Positions 1 through 6,316 of a stretch of DNA of 8,006 nt are shown in pieces. The stretch is from an uncultured Desulfovibrio sp. (GTDB lineage Bacteria > Desulfobacterota > Desulfovibrionia > Desulfovibrionales > Desulfovibrionaceae), in the NCBI GenBank assembly GCA_947177085.1, contig CAMWTD010000101.1, positions 1 to 8,006 of the forward strand, given 5' to 3'. The notes beneath the pieces are model-generated. The model ran no database searches, had not been told where the DNA came from, and worked only from the letters and a program-made list of their open reading frames with translations. Made by a program: the position numbers and the translations under genes. How positions within the stretch are numbered: the stretch's first letter is position 1; each line of letters starts with the position of its first letter.

Positions 1-18
1 TTTGCGGGGGGGCCGGCC

Positions 19-525
19 CTAGGAAACCCCCTCCCGGCCGCAGCGCGCGACAAGCTCGATGGCCTGCTTGCCGCTCAGGTATTCGATGGAGAAGGCCAGC
101 ACGCAGAGGCGCTTCCATTCCCGGGCGATTTCCGCCTCCACCCGCTCCGCGCCCACATCCGGGGCGTACTTCATGGCAAGCCGCCGCATGGCCTGCCGTT
201 TTTCCGCCGCGTCCTCCACGACGCCAACCGTCCCGAAGGCAATGACGCTGCGGAAACAGGTGGTCAATTCGCCGGGCATGACCCTATCCTCCCCGATGAC
301 GCAAAAAGATGCGCCCGGGTTTTCCCGGAGGGCGTCGAGCTTGTGGCCCCTCGTGGCGGAGTGAAAATAGAGCTTTTCCTGGTGATAGACATAGCTGAGC
401 GGCACGGCATAGGGCCACGGCCCCGCATCGCGCAGGGCCAATACCCCGGAAGTGGCCCGTTGGAGGAGGGCGATGCATGCTTCCCGGGAGAGGGCCTGTC
501 TCTTGCGGCGCAGTTGCCGGATCAT
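19..525 (-). CDS. NimA-like pyridoxamine 5'-phosphate oxidase-family flavin protein
   Basis: The 168-residue protein belongs to the FMN-binding split-barrel (PNPOx-like) superfamily, Nim subgroup. Recognisable Nim-type blocks are the basic N-terminus with RRKRQ (6-10), TSGVLAL (25-31), PYAVPLSYVY (38-47), YFHSATRGHKLDAL (53-66), SFCVI (73-77) and TTCFRSVIAFG (88-98). Nim proteins are cytoplasmic dimers that bind flavin and are linked to nitroimidazole reduction or resistance. Most family members outside Bacteroides have no proven substrate, so resistance should not be assumed. The ATG at 525 is preceded by a good ribosome site, GGGAGG (minus strand, 537-532). Length and both ends look normal. 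It lies 61 bp downstream of the Crp/Fnr gene on the same strand with no obvious terminator between them, so the two probably share a transcript. Family call is firm; function is open. Confidence 0.88.
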   Translation of the reverse strand: MIRQLRRKRQALSREACIALLQRATSGVLALRDAGPWPYAVPLSYVYHQEKLYFHSATRGHKLDALRENPGASFCVIGEDRVMPGELTTCFRSVIAFGTVGVVEDAAEKRQAMRRLAMKYAPDVGAERVEAEIAREWKRLCVLAFSIEYLSGKQAIELVARCGREGVS

Positions 526-586
526 GGGCGGCCTCCCGCGGCGGGCGCTTTCCTGCCTGCCTTTTTCGCGTGGGCGCTCACCCGCT

Positions 587-1258
587 CTACGTCCCCGCGA
601 GCTGTTTCAGGAGCTCCACATCGCCAATCTCCACCCGGCGCTTGGTGAAGCGCAGAAGCGCGCCCTGCCGCCTGAGCTCGCGCAGCGCCCGCACAAGGGT
701 CGCGCGGTGCATCCCGAGCAGGACGGCCAGGTCCTCCTGGGTCATGCCCGGGTCAAAGGCGAGGCTGCGGCGGCGGCGCGTAAGGGCGCAAAGGAAGCGG
801 CTCACCCGGGCGACCGCGCTCACGCCCACGAAGTTGGAAAGGCTCGTGTGGTGCATGAGCAGCTTCACGCCGAGGCCGCTCATGAGATTGATGATGAGCC
901 CGGGCCGGGCGGCCACAAAGGCGGGATCATGGAGCAGGTCGTGGGAAAAGCCATAGACCGTGCAGTCCGTCTGGCAGAGAAAGGGGGAGTCCGGCGCGTC
1001 AAAACCCGCCAGCGCGGGGCTTTCGTTGAACAGGGTCCCGGGCCCGATGCGCAGGGTGGCGCGCTCGTTGCCCTCCATGTCCGCGTGCATGACGAGGATG
1101 AAGCCCGCCTGGAGATAGTAGAAATCCAGCCTGTCCCTGTAGCCCTCAAAGAGGCTGGGGCCGCGCACCGTGAGCTTGCGGCCCTCGGGGATCATGACCT
1201 CCCAGGGCTTGTTGACGCCGGTAAGCAGGGGGGCGTGCAGCGTTTCCGGGCAATCCAT
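587..1258 (-). CDS. Crp/Fnr-family transcriptional regulator
   Basis: A 223-residue cytoplasmic regulator. An N-terminal cyclic-nucleotide-binding-type beta-roll (about 25-110, with GPGTLFNESPAL at 72-83) is followed by a dimerisation helix (about 125-160) and a C-terminal winged helix-turn-helix. The HTH is visible as MTQEDLAVLLGMHRATLVRALREL (172-195), with HRATLVRALREL as the likely recognition helix. The four cysteines (3, 95, 99, 157) do not form the N-terminal cluster that binds iron-sulfur in Fnr, so an Fe-S oxygen sensor is unlikely. The effector cannot be predicted. The ATG at 1258 has GGAGG 9 nt upstream (minus strand, 1272-1268). The gene is divergent from the LctP permease, which makes that permease, the downstream NimA-like gene and its own promoter natural targets. 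This is inference from layout. Crp, Fnr and HcpR subfamilies cannot be separated by eye. Confidence 0.9.
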   Translation of the reverse strand: MDCPETLHAPLLTGVNKPWEVMIPEGRKLTVRGPSLFEGYRDRLDFYYLQAGFILVMHADMEGNERATLRIGPGTLFNESPALAGFDAPDSPFLCQTDCTVYGFSHDLLHDPAFVAARPGLIINLMSGLGVKLLMHHTSLSNFVGVSAVARVSRFLCALTRRRRSLAFDPGMTQEDLAVLLGMHRATLVRALRELRRQGALLRFTKRRVEIGDVELLKQLAGT

Positions 1259-1345
1259 GACGCGAGTCCTCCGCGGCGGGGCGCGCCGCTGTTCCGGTCA
1301 CGGGAGGAGCGCCTGCCAAGGGGCGCGAGCCCTGGCTGACGCATC

Positions 1346-1375
1346 ATCATAGGGCCCGCGCCGCCGGGCTGGCAA
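1346..1375 (-). promoter_or_regulatory. Candidate sigma70-type promoter for the Crp/Fnr gene
   Basis: On the minus strand TTGCCA (1375-1370) and TATGAT (1351-1346) are separated by 18 nt. Each differs from the sigma70 consensus hexamer at one position. Transcription from here would give an untranslated leader of about 80 nt before the ATG at 1258. It stands out because the surroundings are very GC-rich. No experimental support; a by-eye match only. Confidence 0.5.
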
Positions 1376-1457
1376 GGGTGAAGCCGGCACAGAAACCCGC
1401 TCCCGGTTCGGCCTGCGCCCATGGCCGCCGCGGCTTTTGCGCGCTGGCGCGGCGGCG

Positions 1458-1490
1458 GTTGAATATTTATTGAATTTTCAACAACTATTC
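1458..1490. promoter_or_regulatory. AT-rich island with TTGAA/TTCAA inverted repeats; candidate operator or promoter
   Basis: Within the otherwise GC-rich divergent region this short AT-rich stretch contains TTGAATTTTCAA (1470-1481), an inverted repeat of TTGAA/TTCAA around TT. A second GTTGAA (1458-1463) can pair with GTTGAA's complement TTCAAC at 1477-1482. The TTGA...TCAA halves resemble Crp/Fnr half-sites, but the spacing (N4 between TTGA and TCAA) is 2 bp shorter than the Fnr N6. It sits about 170 bp upstream of the permease start and 200 bp upstream of the regulator start. It may be the binding site of the neighbouring regulator or part of the permease promoter. No convincing -35/-10 pair was found in it. 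Confidence 0.35.
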
Positions 1491-1514
1491 GCGCCCCAAA
1501 TGCGGGAATTGCTT

Positions 1515-1626
1515 GGCGCGCCCGCGCCCGCTCCCGTATGCTCGGGCGGAGGGGGCGCGCCCGCGAAAACCCGGGGAAGGCACTCCGGGCCCCGCGCCGG
1601 CGCGGTTTTCGGGAACCCAGGTTCCC
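1515..1626 (+). other. Structured GC-rich region upstream of the permease (three inverted repeats)
   Basis: Three inverted repeats follow one another. GGCGCGCCC (1515-1523) pairs with GGGCGCGCC (1553-1561), with an inner GCCCG/CGGGC at 1526-1530 and 1543-1547. CGAAAACC (1564-1571) pairs with GGTTTTCG (1604-1611). GGGAACCCAGGTTCCC (1611-1626) is a nearly perfect palindrome with a 2-nt centre, lying 31 nt before the permease ATG. If transcription starts near the AT-rich island, all three would be in the mRNA leader and could fold. Alternatively the last one is a DNA operator. No known riboswitch class was recognised. Confidence 0.4.
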
Positions 1627-1657
1627 CGCACATTTGAGAGAAAAGGTTGGGACTTCT

Positions 1658-3295
1658 ATGCCGTGGATCCAGAACTACATCACCGTGGGCGGGAGCACCG
1701 TGGGCTCGGCCTGCGTGGCGGCCATTCCGCTGCTTATCCTCTTTTACATGCTGGCCGTGCGCAAGTCCAAGGGGCACATCGCGGCGGCCGCGGGCCTCAT
1801 CGGCGCGCTCATCGTGGCTGTGGCCGTGTGGAAGATGCCCGTGGGGCTCGCCGTAAGCTCCACGCTCATGGGCGCGGCCTTCGGCCTCTTCCCCATCGTC
1901 TGGATCGTGGTCACGGCGGTCTGGGTCTACAACATGACCGTGGAGTCCGGCGAGTTCGAGATCATCAAGGATTCGCTGGCCAGGCTCACCGATGACCGCC
2001 GCCTCCAGGCGCTGCTCATCGCCTATGCCTTCAGTTGCTTCATCGAGGGCACGGCCGGTTTTGGCACGCCCGTGGCCATCGCCGCGGCCATGCTGGTGGG
2101 CCTCGGCTTCACGCCGCTCTGGGGCGCGGGCATCGCGCTCATCGCCAATACCGCGCCCGTGGCCTTCGGGGCCATCGGCGTGCCCATCATCGTGGCGGCC
2201 TCGGTGTCCGGCCTCGACCTCATGTCCGTGAGCTCCATCGCCGGCCGCCAGCTCTCCCTGCTCGCGCTTATCGTGCCCATGTGGGTCTGCGTGACCATGT
2301 GCGGTTTTAGGCGCAGCATGGAGGTCTTGCCGGCCATCGTGGTCTCGGGCGTATGCTTTGCGGGCATGGAATTTCTGCTCTCCAACTTCCACGGCCCGAC
2401 CCTGCCGGACATCGGCTCGGCCATCGCCACCATCGTGGGCCTGGTGCTGTTGCTCAAGGTCTGGCGGCCGAAGCACACCTACCGCTTCCCCGGCGAGGGC
2501 GATTCGAAGCTCGAGGGCGACGGCTTCCCCGCGGCCGTGGTCATGCGCGCCTGGGGGCCCTACCTGGTGCTCGCGGTCTTCGTGTTCTTCTGGGGGCTGC
2601 CCGAATTCAAGAAGGTGCTCAACAGCGTGCCCGGGGCCATCTTCACCTTCGGCTGGCCGGGCCTTGACGGCGAGGTGCTGAAGACCGCGCCCATCGTCAA
2701 GGAGAACGCGGTCTACGCCGCCAAGTACACCTTCAACTGGCTCTCCGCCGGCGGCACGGCCATCCTGCTCTCGGGCCTCGTGTCGGTTCCGCTCATGCCG
2801 CGCTACGGCTTTGGTCGCGCCATCGCCTGCTTCTTCCGCACCATCCGCCAGCTCATCCTGCCCATCATCACCATCGCCCTCATCCTGGGCCTCGCGTACC
2901 TCATGAACTACTCGGGCATGAGCGCCACCCTGGGCCTGGCCTTCACGCTCACGGGCGGCTTCTTCCCCTTCTTCGCGCCCATCCTGGGCTGGCTCGGCGT
3001 GTTCCTCACCGGGTCGGACACCTCTTCCTGCGCGCTCTTCGGCGGCATGCAGCGCGACACCGCCGTGGCCGTGGGCATGAACCCGGACCTCGCCGTGGCG
3101 GCCAATGCCTCCGGCGGCACGACGGCCAAGATGATCTCGCCGCAGTCCCTCTCCGTGGCCACCGCGGCCACGGGCATGGTGGGCGAGGAGGGCAACCTCT
3201 TCCGCTTCACCATCCTGCACAGCATCGGCATGACCCTTTTGCTCTGCGCGCTCACCTGGCTCCAGGCGGGCCCGCTCGCCTGGATGCTGCGCTAG
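1658..3295 (+). CDS. LctP-family (L-lactate permease) membrane transporter
   Basis: A 545-residue inner-membrane transporter of the lactate permease family, which imports lactate and related small organic acids (for example glycolate) with protons. Many hydrophobic segments run through the whole length, which is close to E. coli LldP (about 550). Family blocks seen are FIEGTAGFGTPVAIAAAMLV (128-147), TGSDTSSCALFGGMQ (451-465), and AANASGG followed by KMISPQSLSVATAATG (481-506). I chose the ATG at 1658 rather than the upstream in-frame ATG at 1538. The protein then starts just before the usual first membrane segment, and the upstream extension is arginine-rich and lies in structured DNA. The Shine-Dalgarno is weak (AAGG at 1643-1646). 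Cysteine stands at 458, where E. coli LldP has asparagine (SDTSSN). It is divergent from the Crp/Fnr gene and followed by a strong hairpin. Substrate is uncertain: lactate is the default, and a sulfonated or other C2/C3 acid is possible given tpa nearby. Confidence 0.92.
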   Translation: MPWIQNYITVGGSTVGSACVAAIPLLILFYMLAVRKSKGHIAAAAGLIGALIVAVAVWKMPVGLAVSSTLMGAAFGLFPIVWIVVTAVWVYNMTVESGEFEIIKDSLARLTDDRRLQALLIAYAFSCFIEGTAGFGTPVAIAAAMLVGLGFTPLWGAGIALIANTAPVAFGAIGVPIIVAASVSGLDLMSVSSIAGRQLSLLALIVPMWVCVTMCGFRRSMEVLPAIVVSGVCFAGMEFLLSNFHGPTLPDIGSAIATIVGLVLLLKVWRPKHTYRFPGEGDSKLEGDGFPAAVVMRAWGPYLVLAVFVFFWGLPEFKKVLNSVPGAIFTFGWPGLDGEVLKTAPIVKENAVYAAKYTFNWLSAGGTAILLSGLVSVPLMPRYGFGRAIACFFRTIRQLILPIITIALILGLAYLMNYSGMSATLGLAFTLTGGFFPFFAPILGWLGVFLTGSDTSSCALFGGMQRDTAVAVGMNPDLAVAANASGGTTAKMISPQSLSVATAATGMVGEEGNLFRFTILHSIGMTLLLCALTWLQAGPLAWMLR

Positions 3296-3320
3296 GCCGA
3301 GACGCCGCGCCTGCGCACAA

Positions 3321-3360
3321 GGGGCCCGTTCCGCAATGGCGGGGCGGGCCCCTCAATTTA
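3321..3360 (+). terminator. Hairpin terminator after the permease
   Basis: Twenty-five bases after the stop codon, GGGGCCCGTTCCGC (3321-3334) pairs with GCGGGGCGGGCCCC (3339-3352) across an AATG loop. This makes a 14-bp stem with two G-U pairs. The following bases TCAATTTA are AT-rich but not a clean T-run. The structure should separate the permease from the tpa control region. Confidence 0.75.
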
Positions 3361-3390
3361 AGGAAGCAGGGATCTGGGCCGAATCAAAAA

Positions 3391-3448
3391 CGGTTTGTGA
3401 GTCGAATACGGTTTAGCACCAGCCGTTGTTTTGAGTCTAAATCGGTTT
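3391..3448 (+). repeat. CGGTTT direct repeats upstream of tpa; candidate activator sites
   Basis: CGGTTT occurs at 3391-3396, 3409-3414 and 3443-3448. The last two belong to longer repeats, TGAGTCGAATACGGTTT (3398-3414) and TGAGTCTAAATCGGTTT (3432-3448), which match at 14 of 17 positions and are offset by 34 bp. They lie about 85-145 bp upstream of the -24 element of the sigma54 promoter, where enhancer-binding activators usually bind. The stretch is much richer in A/T than its surroundings. Function is inferred from position. Confidence 0.5.
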
Positions 3449-3532
3449 GAACTAGGGGGCCGATGGCGCGCGAGCGGAAGCCGTGTATCGCCAACCTGGT
3501 AATATATCAAGGAAAAATGAGCCTGTGCCATC

Positions 3533-3548
3533 TGGCACAAGGCTTGCT
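3533..3548 (+). promoter_or_regulatory. Sigma54 (RpoN) -24/-12 promoter of tpa
   Basis: TGGCACA-AGGC-TTGCT matches the RpoN consensus TGGCACG-N4-TTGCW with one mismatch and exact spacing. The GG of the -24 box (3534-3535) and the GC of the -12 box (3546-3547) are 10 nt apart. The predicted start of transcription is near 3559, leaving a leader of about 119 nt before the tpa ATG. The -24 box is also the right half of a palindrome, GTGCCATCTGGCAC (3525-3538), which could bind another regulator. Sigma54 promoters need an AAA+ enhancer-binding activator, and no such gene is in the window. Confidence 0.75.
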
Positions 3549-3608
3549 ATTTCAGGCACGGCCCTGCGGTCCGGGAGGATATCGCCGGGCTTCACCCACG
3601 CGGAATCA

Positions 3609-3652
3609 GACGCCGCCCCCGGATGTTCCGGTCGGGCATCCCCTGCGGCGTC
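3609..3652 (+). other. Predicted stem-loop in the tpa untranslated leader
   Basis: GACGCCGC (3609-3616) pairs perfectly with GCGGCGTC (3645-3652). Inside it GGATG (3621-3625) pairs with CATCC (3637-3641). The internal loop is CCCC on one side and CCT on the other, and the end loop is 11 nt. The structure ends 15 nt before the tpa ribosome site GGAGG (3668-3672). It could stabilise the mRNA or affect translation. It resembles no riboswitch that I recognise. Confidence 0.4.
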
Positions 3653-3677
3653 AAGCACTACCCAATCGGAGGAAGAA

Positions 3678-5054
3678 ATGGCGCAGTCCTTCAACGCCGC
3701 CGAGCTGATCGCGGACGACAAGAAGTACGTCTGGCATCATCTCACCCAGCACAAGGTCTATGAAAAGTCCGATCCCATCATCTTTGTCAAGGGCGAAGGC
3801 ATGCGGGTCACGGACATCAACGGCAAGCAGTACCTGGATGCGGTCTCCGGCGGCGTCTGGACGGTCAACCTGGGCTACGGCAACGAGACCCTGTGCAAGG
3901 CCGTGAGCGACCAGATCAAGGAGCTCTGCTACTTCGCCAACGGCTACGGCAACATCCCCACCATCCGCTTCTCCAAGAAGCTCATCGAGAAGATGCCGGG
4001 CCTCAATCGCGTCTACCTTTCCAATTCCGGCTCCGAGGCCAATGAAAAGGCCTTCAAGATCGTGCGCCAGATCTCGCAGCTCAAGCACGGCGGCAAGAAG
4101 TACAAGATCATCTACCGCAACCGCGACTACCACGGAACCACCATCACCACGCTTTCCGCCTGCGGCCAGGAAGAGCGCAAGATGCAGTATGGCCCCTTCA
4201 CCCCGGGCTTCGTGGAATTCCCGGCCTGCTCGGTCTACCGCTCGCCCTATCCGGCCGGCACGACCAACCTCGGCGAAAAGTTCGCCCTCGAGCTTGAGAA
4301 AGTGGTGCAGGCCGAAGACCCGGACACCGTGGGCGCGGTCATCCTCGAGCCCATCACCGCCGGCGGCGGCGTCATCGTGCCCCCGGACGGCTATTTCGAG
4401 ACCATCACCGAGATCTGCAAGAAGTACGGCCTCCTGCTGATCATCGACGAAGTGGTCTGCGGGCTCGGCCGCACGGGCAAGTGGTTCGGCTACCAGCATT
4501 TCAACGTCAAGCCCGACATCGTGACCATGGCCAAGGGCGTGGCCGCTGGCTACGCGCCCATCTCCTGCACGGTGACGACCGAGGAGGTCTTCCAGGACTT
4601 CATCGCCGACCCCTCCGACCGCGAGGGCTACTTCCGCGACATCAGCACCTTCGGCGGCTGCACCTCCGGCCCGGCCGCGGGCTACGCCAACCTGTGCTAC
4701 ATGGAAGAGCACAACGTGCTCGACAACGTGGTCAAGATGGGCGAGTACCTCCTGGGCGGCCTCAAGGAGCTCGAGAAGAAGTACGAGATCATCGGCGACG
4801 TGCGCGGCAAGGGCCTCTTCTGCGGCCTCGAGCTCGTCAAGGACCGCGCCACCCGCGAGCCCGTGTCCGAAGCCGTGGCCGGCGCGGTGGTGGCCGAGTG
4901 CATGAAGCAGGGCGTCATCATCGGCAAGACGAGCCGCAGCTTCCGCGAGTTCAACAACACCATCTGCCTCGCCCCGGCGCTCATCACCACCACGGTGGAG
5001 CTTGACGAGATCCTCAAGGCGCTCGACAACGCCTTCAAGGTGGTCAAGGCCTAG
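3678..5054 (+). CDS. tpa: Taurine:pyruvate aminotransferase (class III, PLP-dependent)
   Basis: A 458-residue cytoplasmic class III aminotransferase. Tpa converts taurine plus pyruvate to sulfoacetaldehyde plus L-alanine, the first step of taurine breakdown in Bilophila-type anaerobes. PLP-site features are SNSGSEAN (115-122), YHG (151-153), IIDEV with Asp257 (255-259), TMAKGVAAGYAP with the Schiff-base Lys286 (283-294) and STFGG (323-327). The segment RDISTFGGCTSGPAAGY (320-336) and the overall sequence resemble taurine:pyruvate rather than ornithine or GABA aminotransferases. That is recognition, not a search. Beta-alanine:pyruvate or hypotaurine activity cannot be excluded. I chose the ATG at 3678, 5 nt after GGAGG (3668-3672); the longer in-frame ORF runs back over the sigma54 promoter. 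The gene has its own promoter and a hairpin after it. No alanine dehydrogenase, sulfoacetaldehyde reductase or isethionate sulfite-lyase is in the window. Confidence 0.87.
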   Translation: MAQSFNAAELIADDKKYVWHHLTQHKVYEKSDPIIFVKGEGMRVTDINGKQYLDAVSGGVWTVNLGYGNETLCKAVSDQIKELCYFANGYGNIPTIRFSKKLIEKMPGLNRVYLSNSGSEANEKAFKIVRQISQLKHGGKKYKIIYRNRDYHGTTITTLSACGQEERKMQYGPFTPGFVEFPACSVYRSPYPAGTTNLGEKFALELEKVVQAEDPDTVGAVILEPITAGGGVIVPPDGYFETITEICKKYGLLLIIDEVVCGLGRTGKWFGYQHFNVKPDIVTMAKGVAAGYAPISCTVTTEEVFQDFIADPSDREGYFRDISTFGGCTSGPAAGYANLCYMEEHNVLDNVVKMGEYLLGGLKELEKKYEIIGDVRGKGLFCGLELVKDRATREPVSEAVAGAVVAECMKQGVIIGKTSRSFREFNNTICLAPALITTTVELDEILKALDNAFKVVKA

Positions 5055-5068
5055 CTTTACGGTTTGGC

Positions 5069-5097
5069 GGGCCGGGGACGTCGTGAGGCCCCGGCCC
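5069..5097 (+). terminator. GC-rich hairpin between tpa and pntAA
   Basis: GGGCCGGGG (5069-5077) pairs with CCCCGGCCC (5089-5097) across an 11-nt loop, starting 14 nt after the tpa stop. It is followed by CTTATC with no T-run. Termination may be incomplete, allowing some read-through into the transhydrogenase genes 37 bp further on. No separate promoter for pntAA was recognised in the remaining gap. Confidence 0.5.
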
Positions 5098-5134
5098 CTT
5101 ATCACGCACACAAAGATTTGAAGGAGCCATTCCC

Positions 5135-6304
5135 ATGAAATTTACCGGTATGACCATCGGCGTGCCCACGGAAATCATGCCCGGCGAGCGCCGCGTGTCC
5201 TCCACCCCCGAGACCGTGAAGAAAATGGTCGACGACGGCGCCGTCGTGCTCGTGCAGGCGGGCGCGGGCGAAGGCTCGTTCTTCTCCGACGACCAGTACA
5301 AGGCCGCCGGCGCCACCATCGTGGAGCGCGCCAAGGACATCTTCGACAAGGCCGACGTCATCCTCAAGGTGAAAGAGCCCCTCTTCAACGAGAAGGAAGG
5401 CATGCACGAGAGCGACATGCTCCGCGACGGCCAGTATCTCATCACCTTCCTGCACCCCGCCGCCCCGGTGAACCGCGAGCCCATGCGCAAGCTGCGCGAC
5501 ACGGGCTGCATCAGCATCACCCTTGACGGCATCCCGCGCATCTCCCGCGCGCAGAGCATGGACGCGCTGACCTCCATGAGCACCGTGGCCGGCTACAAGG
5601 GCGTGCTCATGGCCGCGAGCTACCTCGCCAAGTTCATGCCCATGATCGGCACGGCCGTGGGCGTCATCAAGCCCGCCAAGGTCGTGGTCATCGGCACGGG
5701 CGTGGCCGGCCTTCAGGCCGTCGCCACCGCCAAGCGCCTCGGCGCGGAAGTGACCGCCATCGACATCCGTCCCGACGCCGCCGAGCAGGCCCGCAGCCTG
5801 GGCGCCAAGTCCGTGGACACCGGCGTGCCGAAGGAAGTGGCCATCGGCGAGGGCGGCTATGCCCAGCGCCTGCCCGAGGAATGGCTGAAGAAGGAAATCG
5901 AGGCCATCAAGCCCGTGGTGAAGGACGCGGACGTGGTCATCCTCACCGCCCTCATCCCCGGCAAGCTCGCCCCGGTGCTGATCACCGAGGAAATGGTCAA
6001 GTCCATGAAGCCCGGCTCGGTCATCGTTGACATCGCCATCGACCAGGGCGGCAACTGCGCCGTCACCAAGGCCGGCGAGGAAGTCGTGGTGGACGGCGTG
6101 ACCGTCAGCGGCATCAAGAACATCCCGGGCATGATGCCCACGAGCTCCACCTGGATGTTCGCCAACAACATCTATAACCTGCTTGCCTACCTCACCAAGG
6201 ACGGGAAGATCGAGCTCGACCGCAACGACCCCATCGTGGCCTCCTCCCTGACCACCATCAACAAGGAGATCGTCCACGCCGGGGCCAAGGAAGCCGGCGT
6301 GTAG
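5135..6304 (+). CDS. pntAA: NAD(P)+ transhydrogenase subunit alpha, soluble NAD(H)-binding domain
   Basis: A 389-residue protein corresponding to domain I of proton-translocating transhydrogenase, about the size of R. rubrum PntAA. It binds NAD(H) and passes hydride to NADP+ bound by PntB. Signature blocks are PRISRAQSMDALTSMSTVAGY (134-154, the transhydrogenase signature), the Rossmann loop GTGVAG (187-192) with acidic Asp210 ending the next strand, TALIPGKLAP (271-280) and IDQGGNC (302-308). The family is homologous to alanine dehydrogenase. KVKEPL (78-83) and FLHPA (105-109) also look alanine dehydrogenase-like, but the PRISRAQSMD block and the pntAB-pntB genes behind it favour transhydrogenase. 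The ATG at 5135 has AAGGAG 8 nt upstream (5121-5126). Unlike E. coli PntA, the membrane domain is a separate gene. Confidence 0.9.
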   Translation: MKFTGMTIGVPTEIMPGERRVSSTPETVKKMVDDGAVVLVQAGAGEGSFFSDDQYKAAGATIVERAKDIFDKADVILKVKEPLFNEKEGMHESDMLRDGQYLITFLHPAAPVNREPMRKLRDTGCISITLDGIPRISRAQSMDALTSMSTVAGYKGVLMAASYLAKFMPMIGTAVGVIKPAKVVVIGTGVAGLQAVATAKRLGAEVTAIDIRPDAAEQARSLGAKSVDTGVPKEVAIGEGGYAQRLPEEWLKKEIEAIKPVVKDADVVILTALIPGKLAPVLITEEMVKSMKPGSVIVDIAIDQGGNCAVTKAGEEVVVDGVTVSGIKNIPGMMPTSSTWMFANNIYNLLAYLTKDGKIELDRNDPIVASSLTTINKEIVHAGAKEAGV

Positions 6305-6316
6305 CAAGCCTTGCGC

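Noticed and set aside
1..18. GGGCCGGCCC palindrome at the window edge after the NimA-like gene
   Set aside because: It may be part of a terminator, but the flanking sequence is missing and it overlaps the stop codon, so it cannot be judged.
452..1339. Plus-strand open frame of 295 codons opposite the Crp/Fnr gene
   Set aside because: No recognisable domain; the minus strand encodes a clear winged-helix regulator with a proper ribosome site.
1478..3220. Long open frame (580 codons) on the minus strand opposite the permease
   Set aside because: The translation is rich in His, Gly, Arg, Glu and Asp with no domain, and is the mirror of G/C-ending codons in the real gene.
3554..3569. Second sigma54-like match AGGCACG followed by TGCGG
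   Set aside because: GG to GC spacing is 9 nt rather than 10 and the -12 box is poor.
3463..3708. Small open frame in the tpa upstream region
   Set aside because: It spans the sigma54 promoter and leader, has no ribosome site and overlaps the tpa start out of frame.
5056..5065. Another CGGTTT just after the tpa stop
   Set aside because: It lacks the TGAGTC part and lies downstream of the gene; a 6-mer is expected by chance.
5135..6304. Calling this gene alanine dehydrogenase because it follows tpa
   Set aside because: PRISRAQSMD and TALIPGK blocks and the pntAB-pntB genes behind it point to transhydrogenase alpha.
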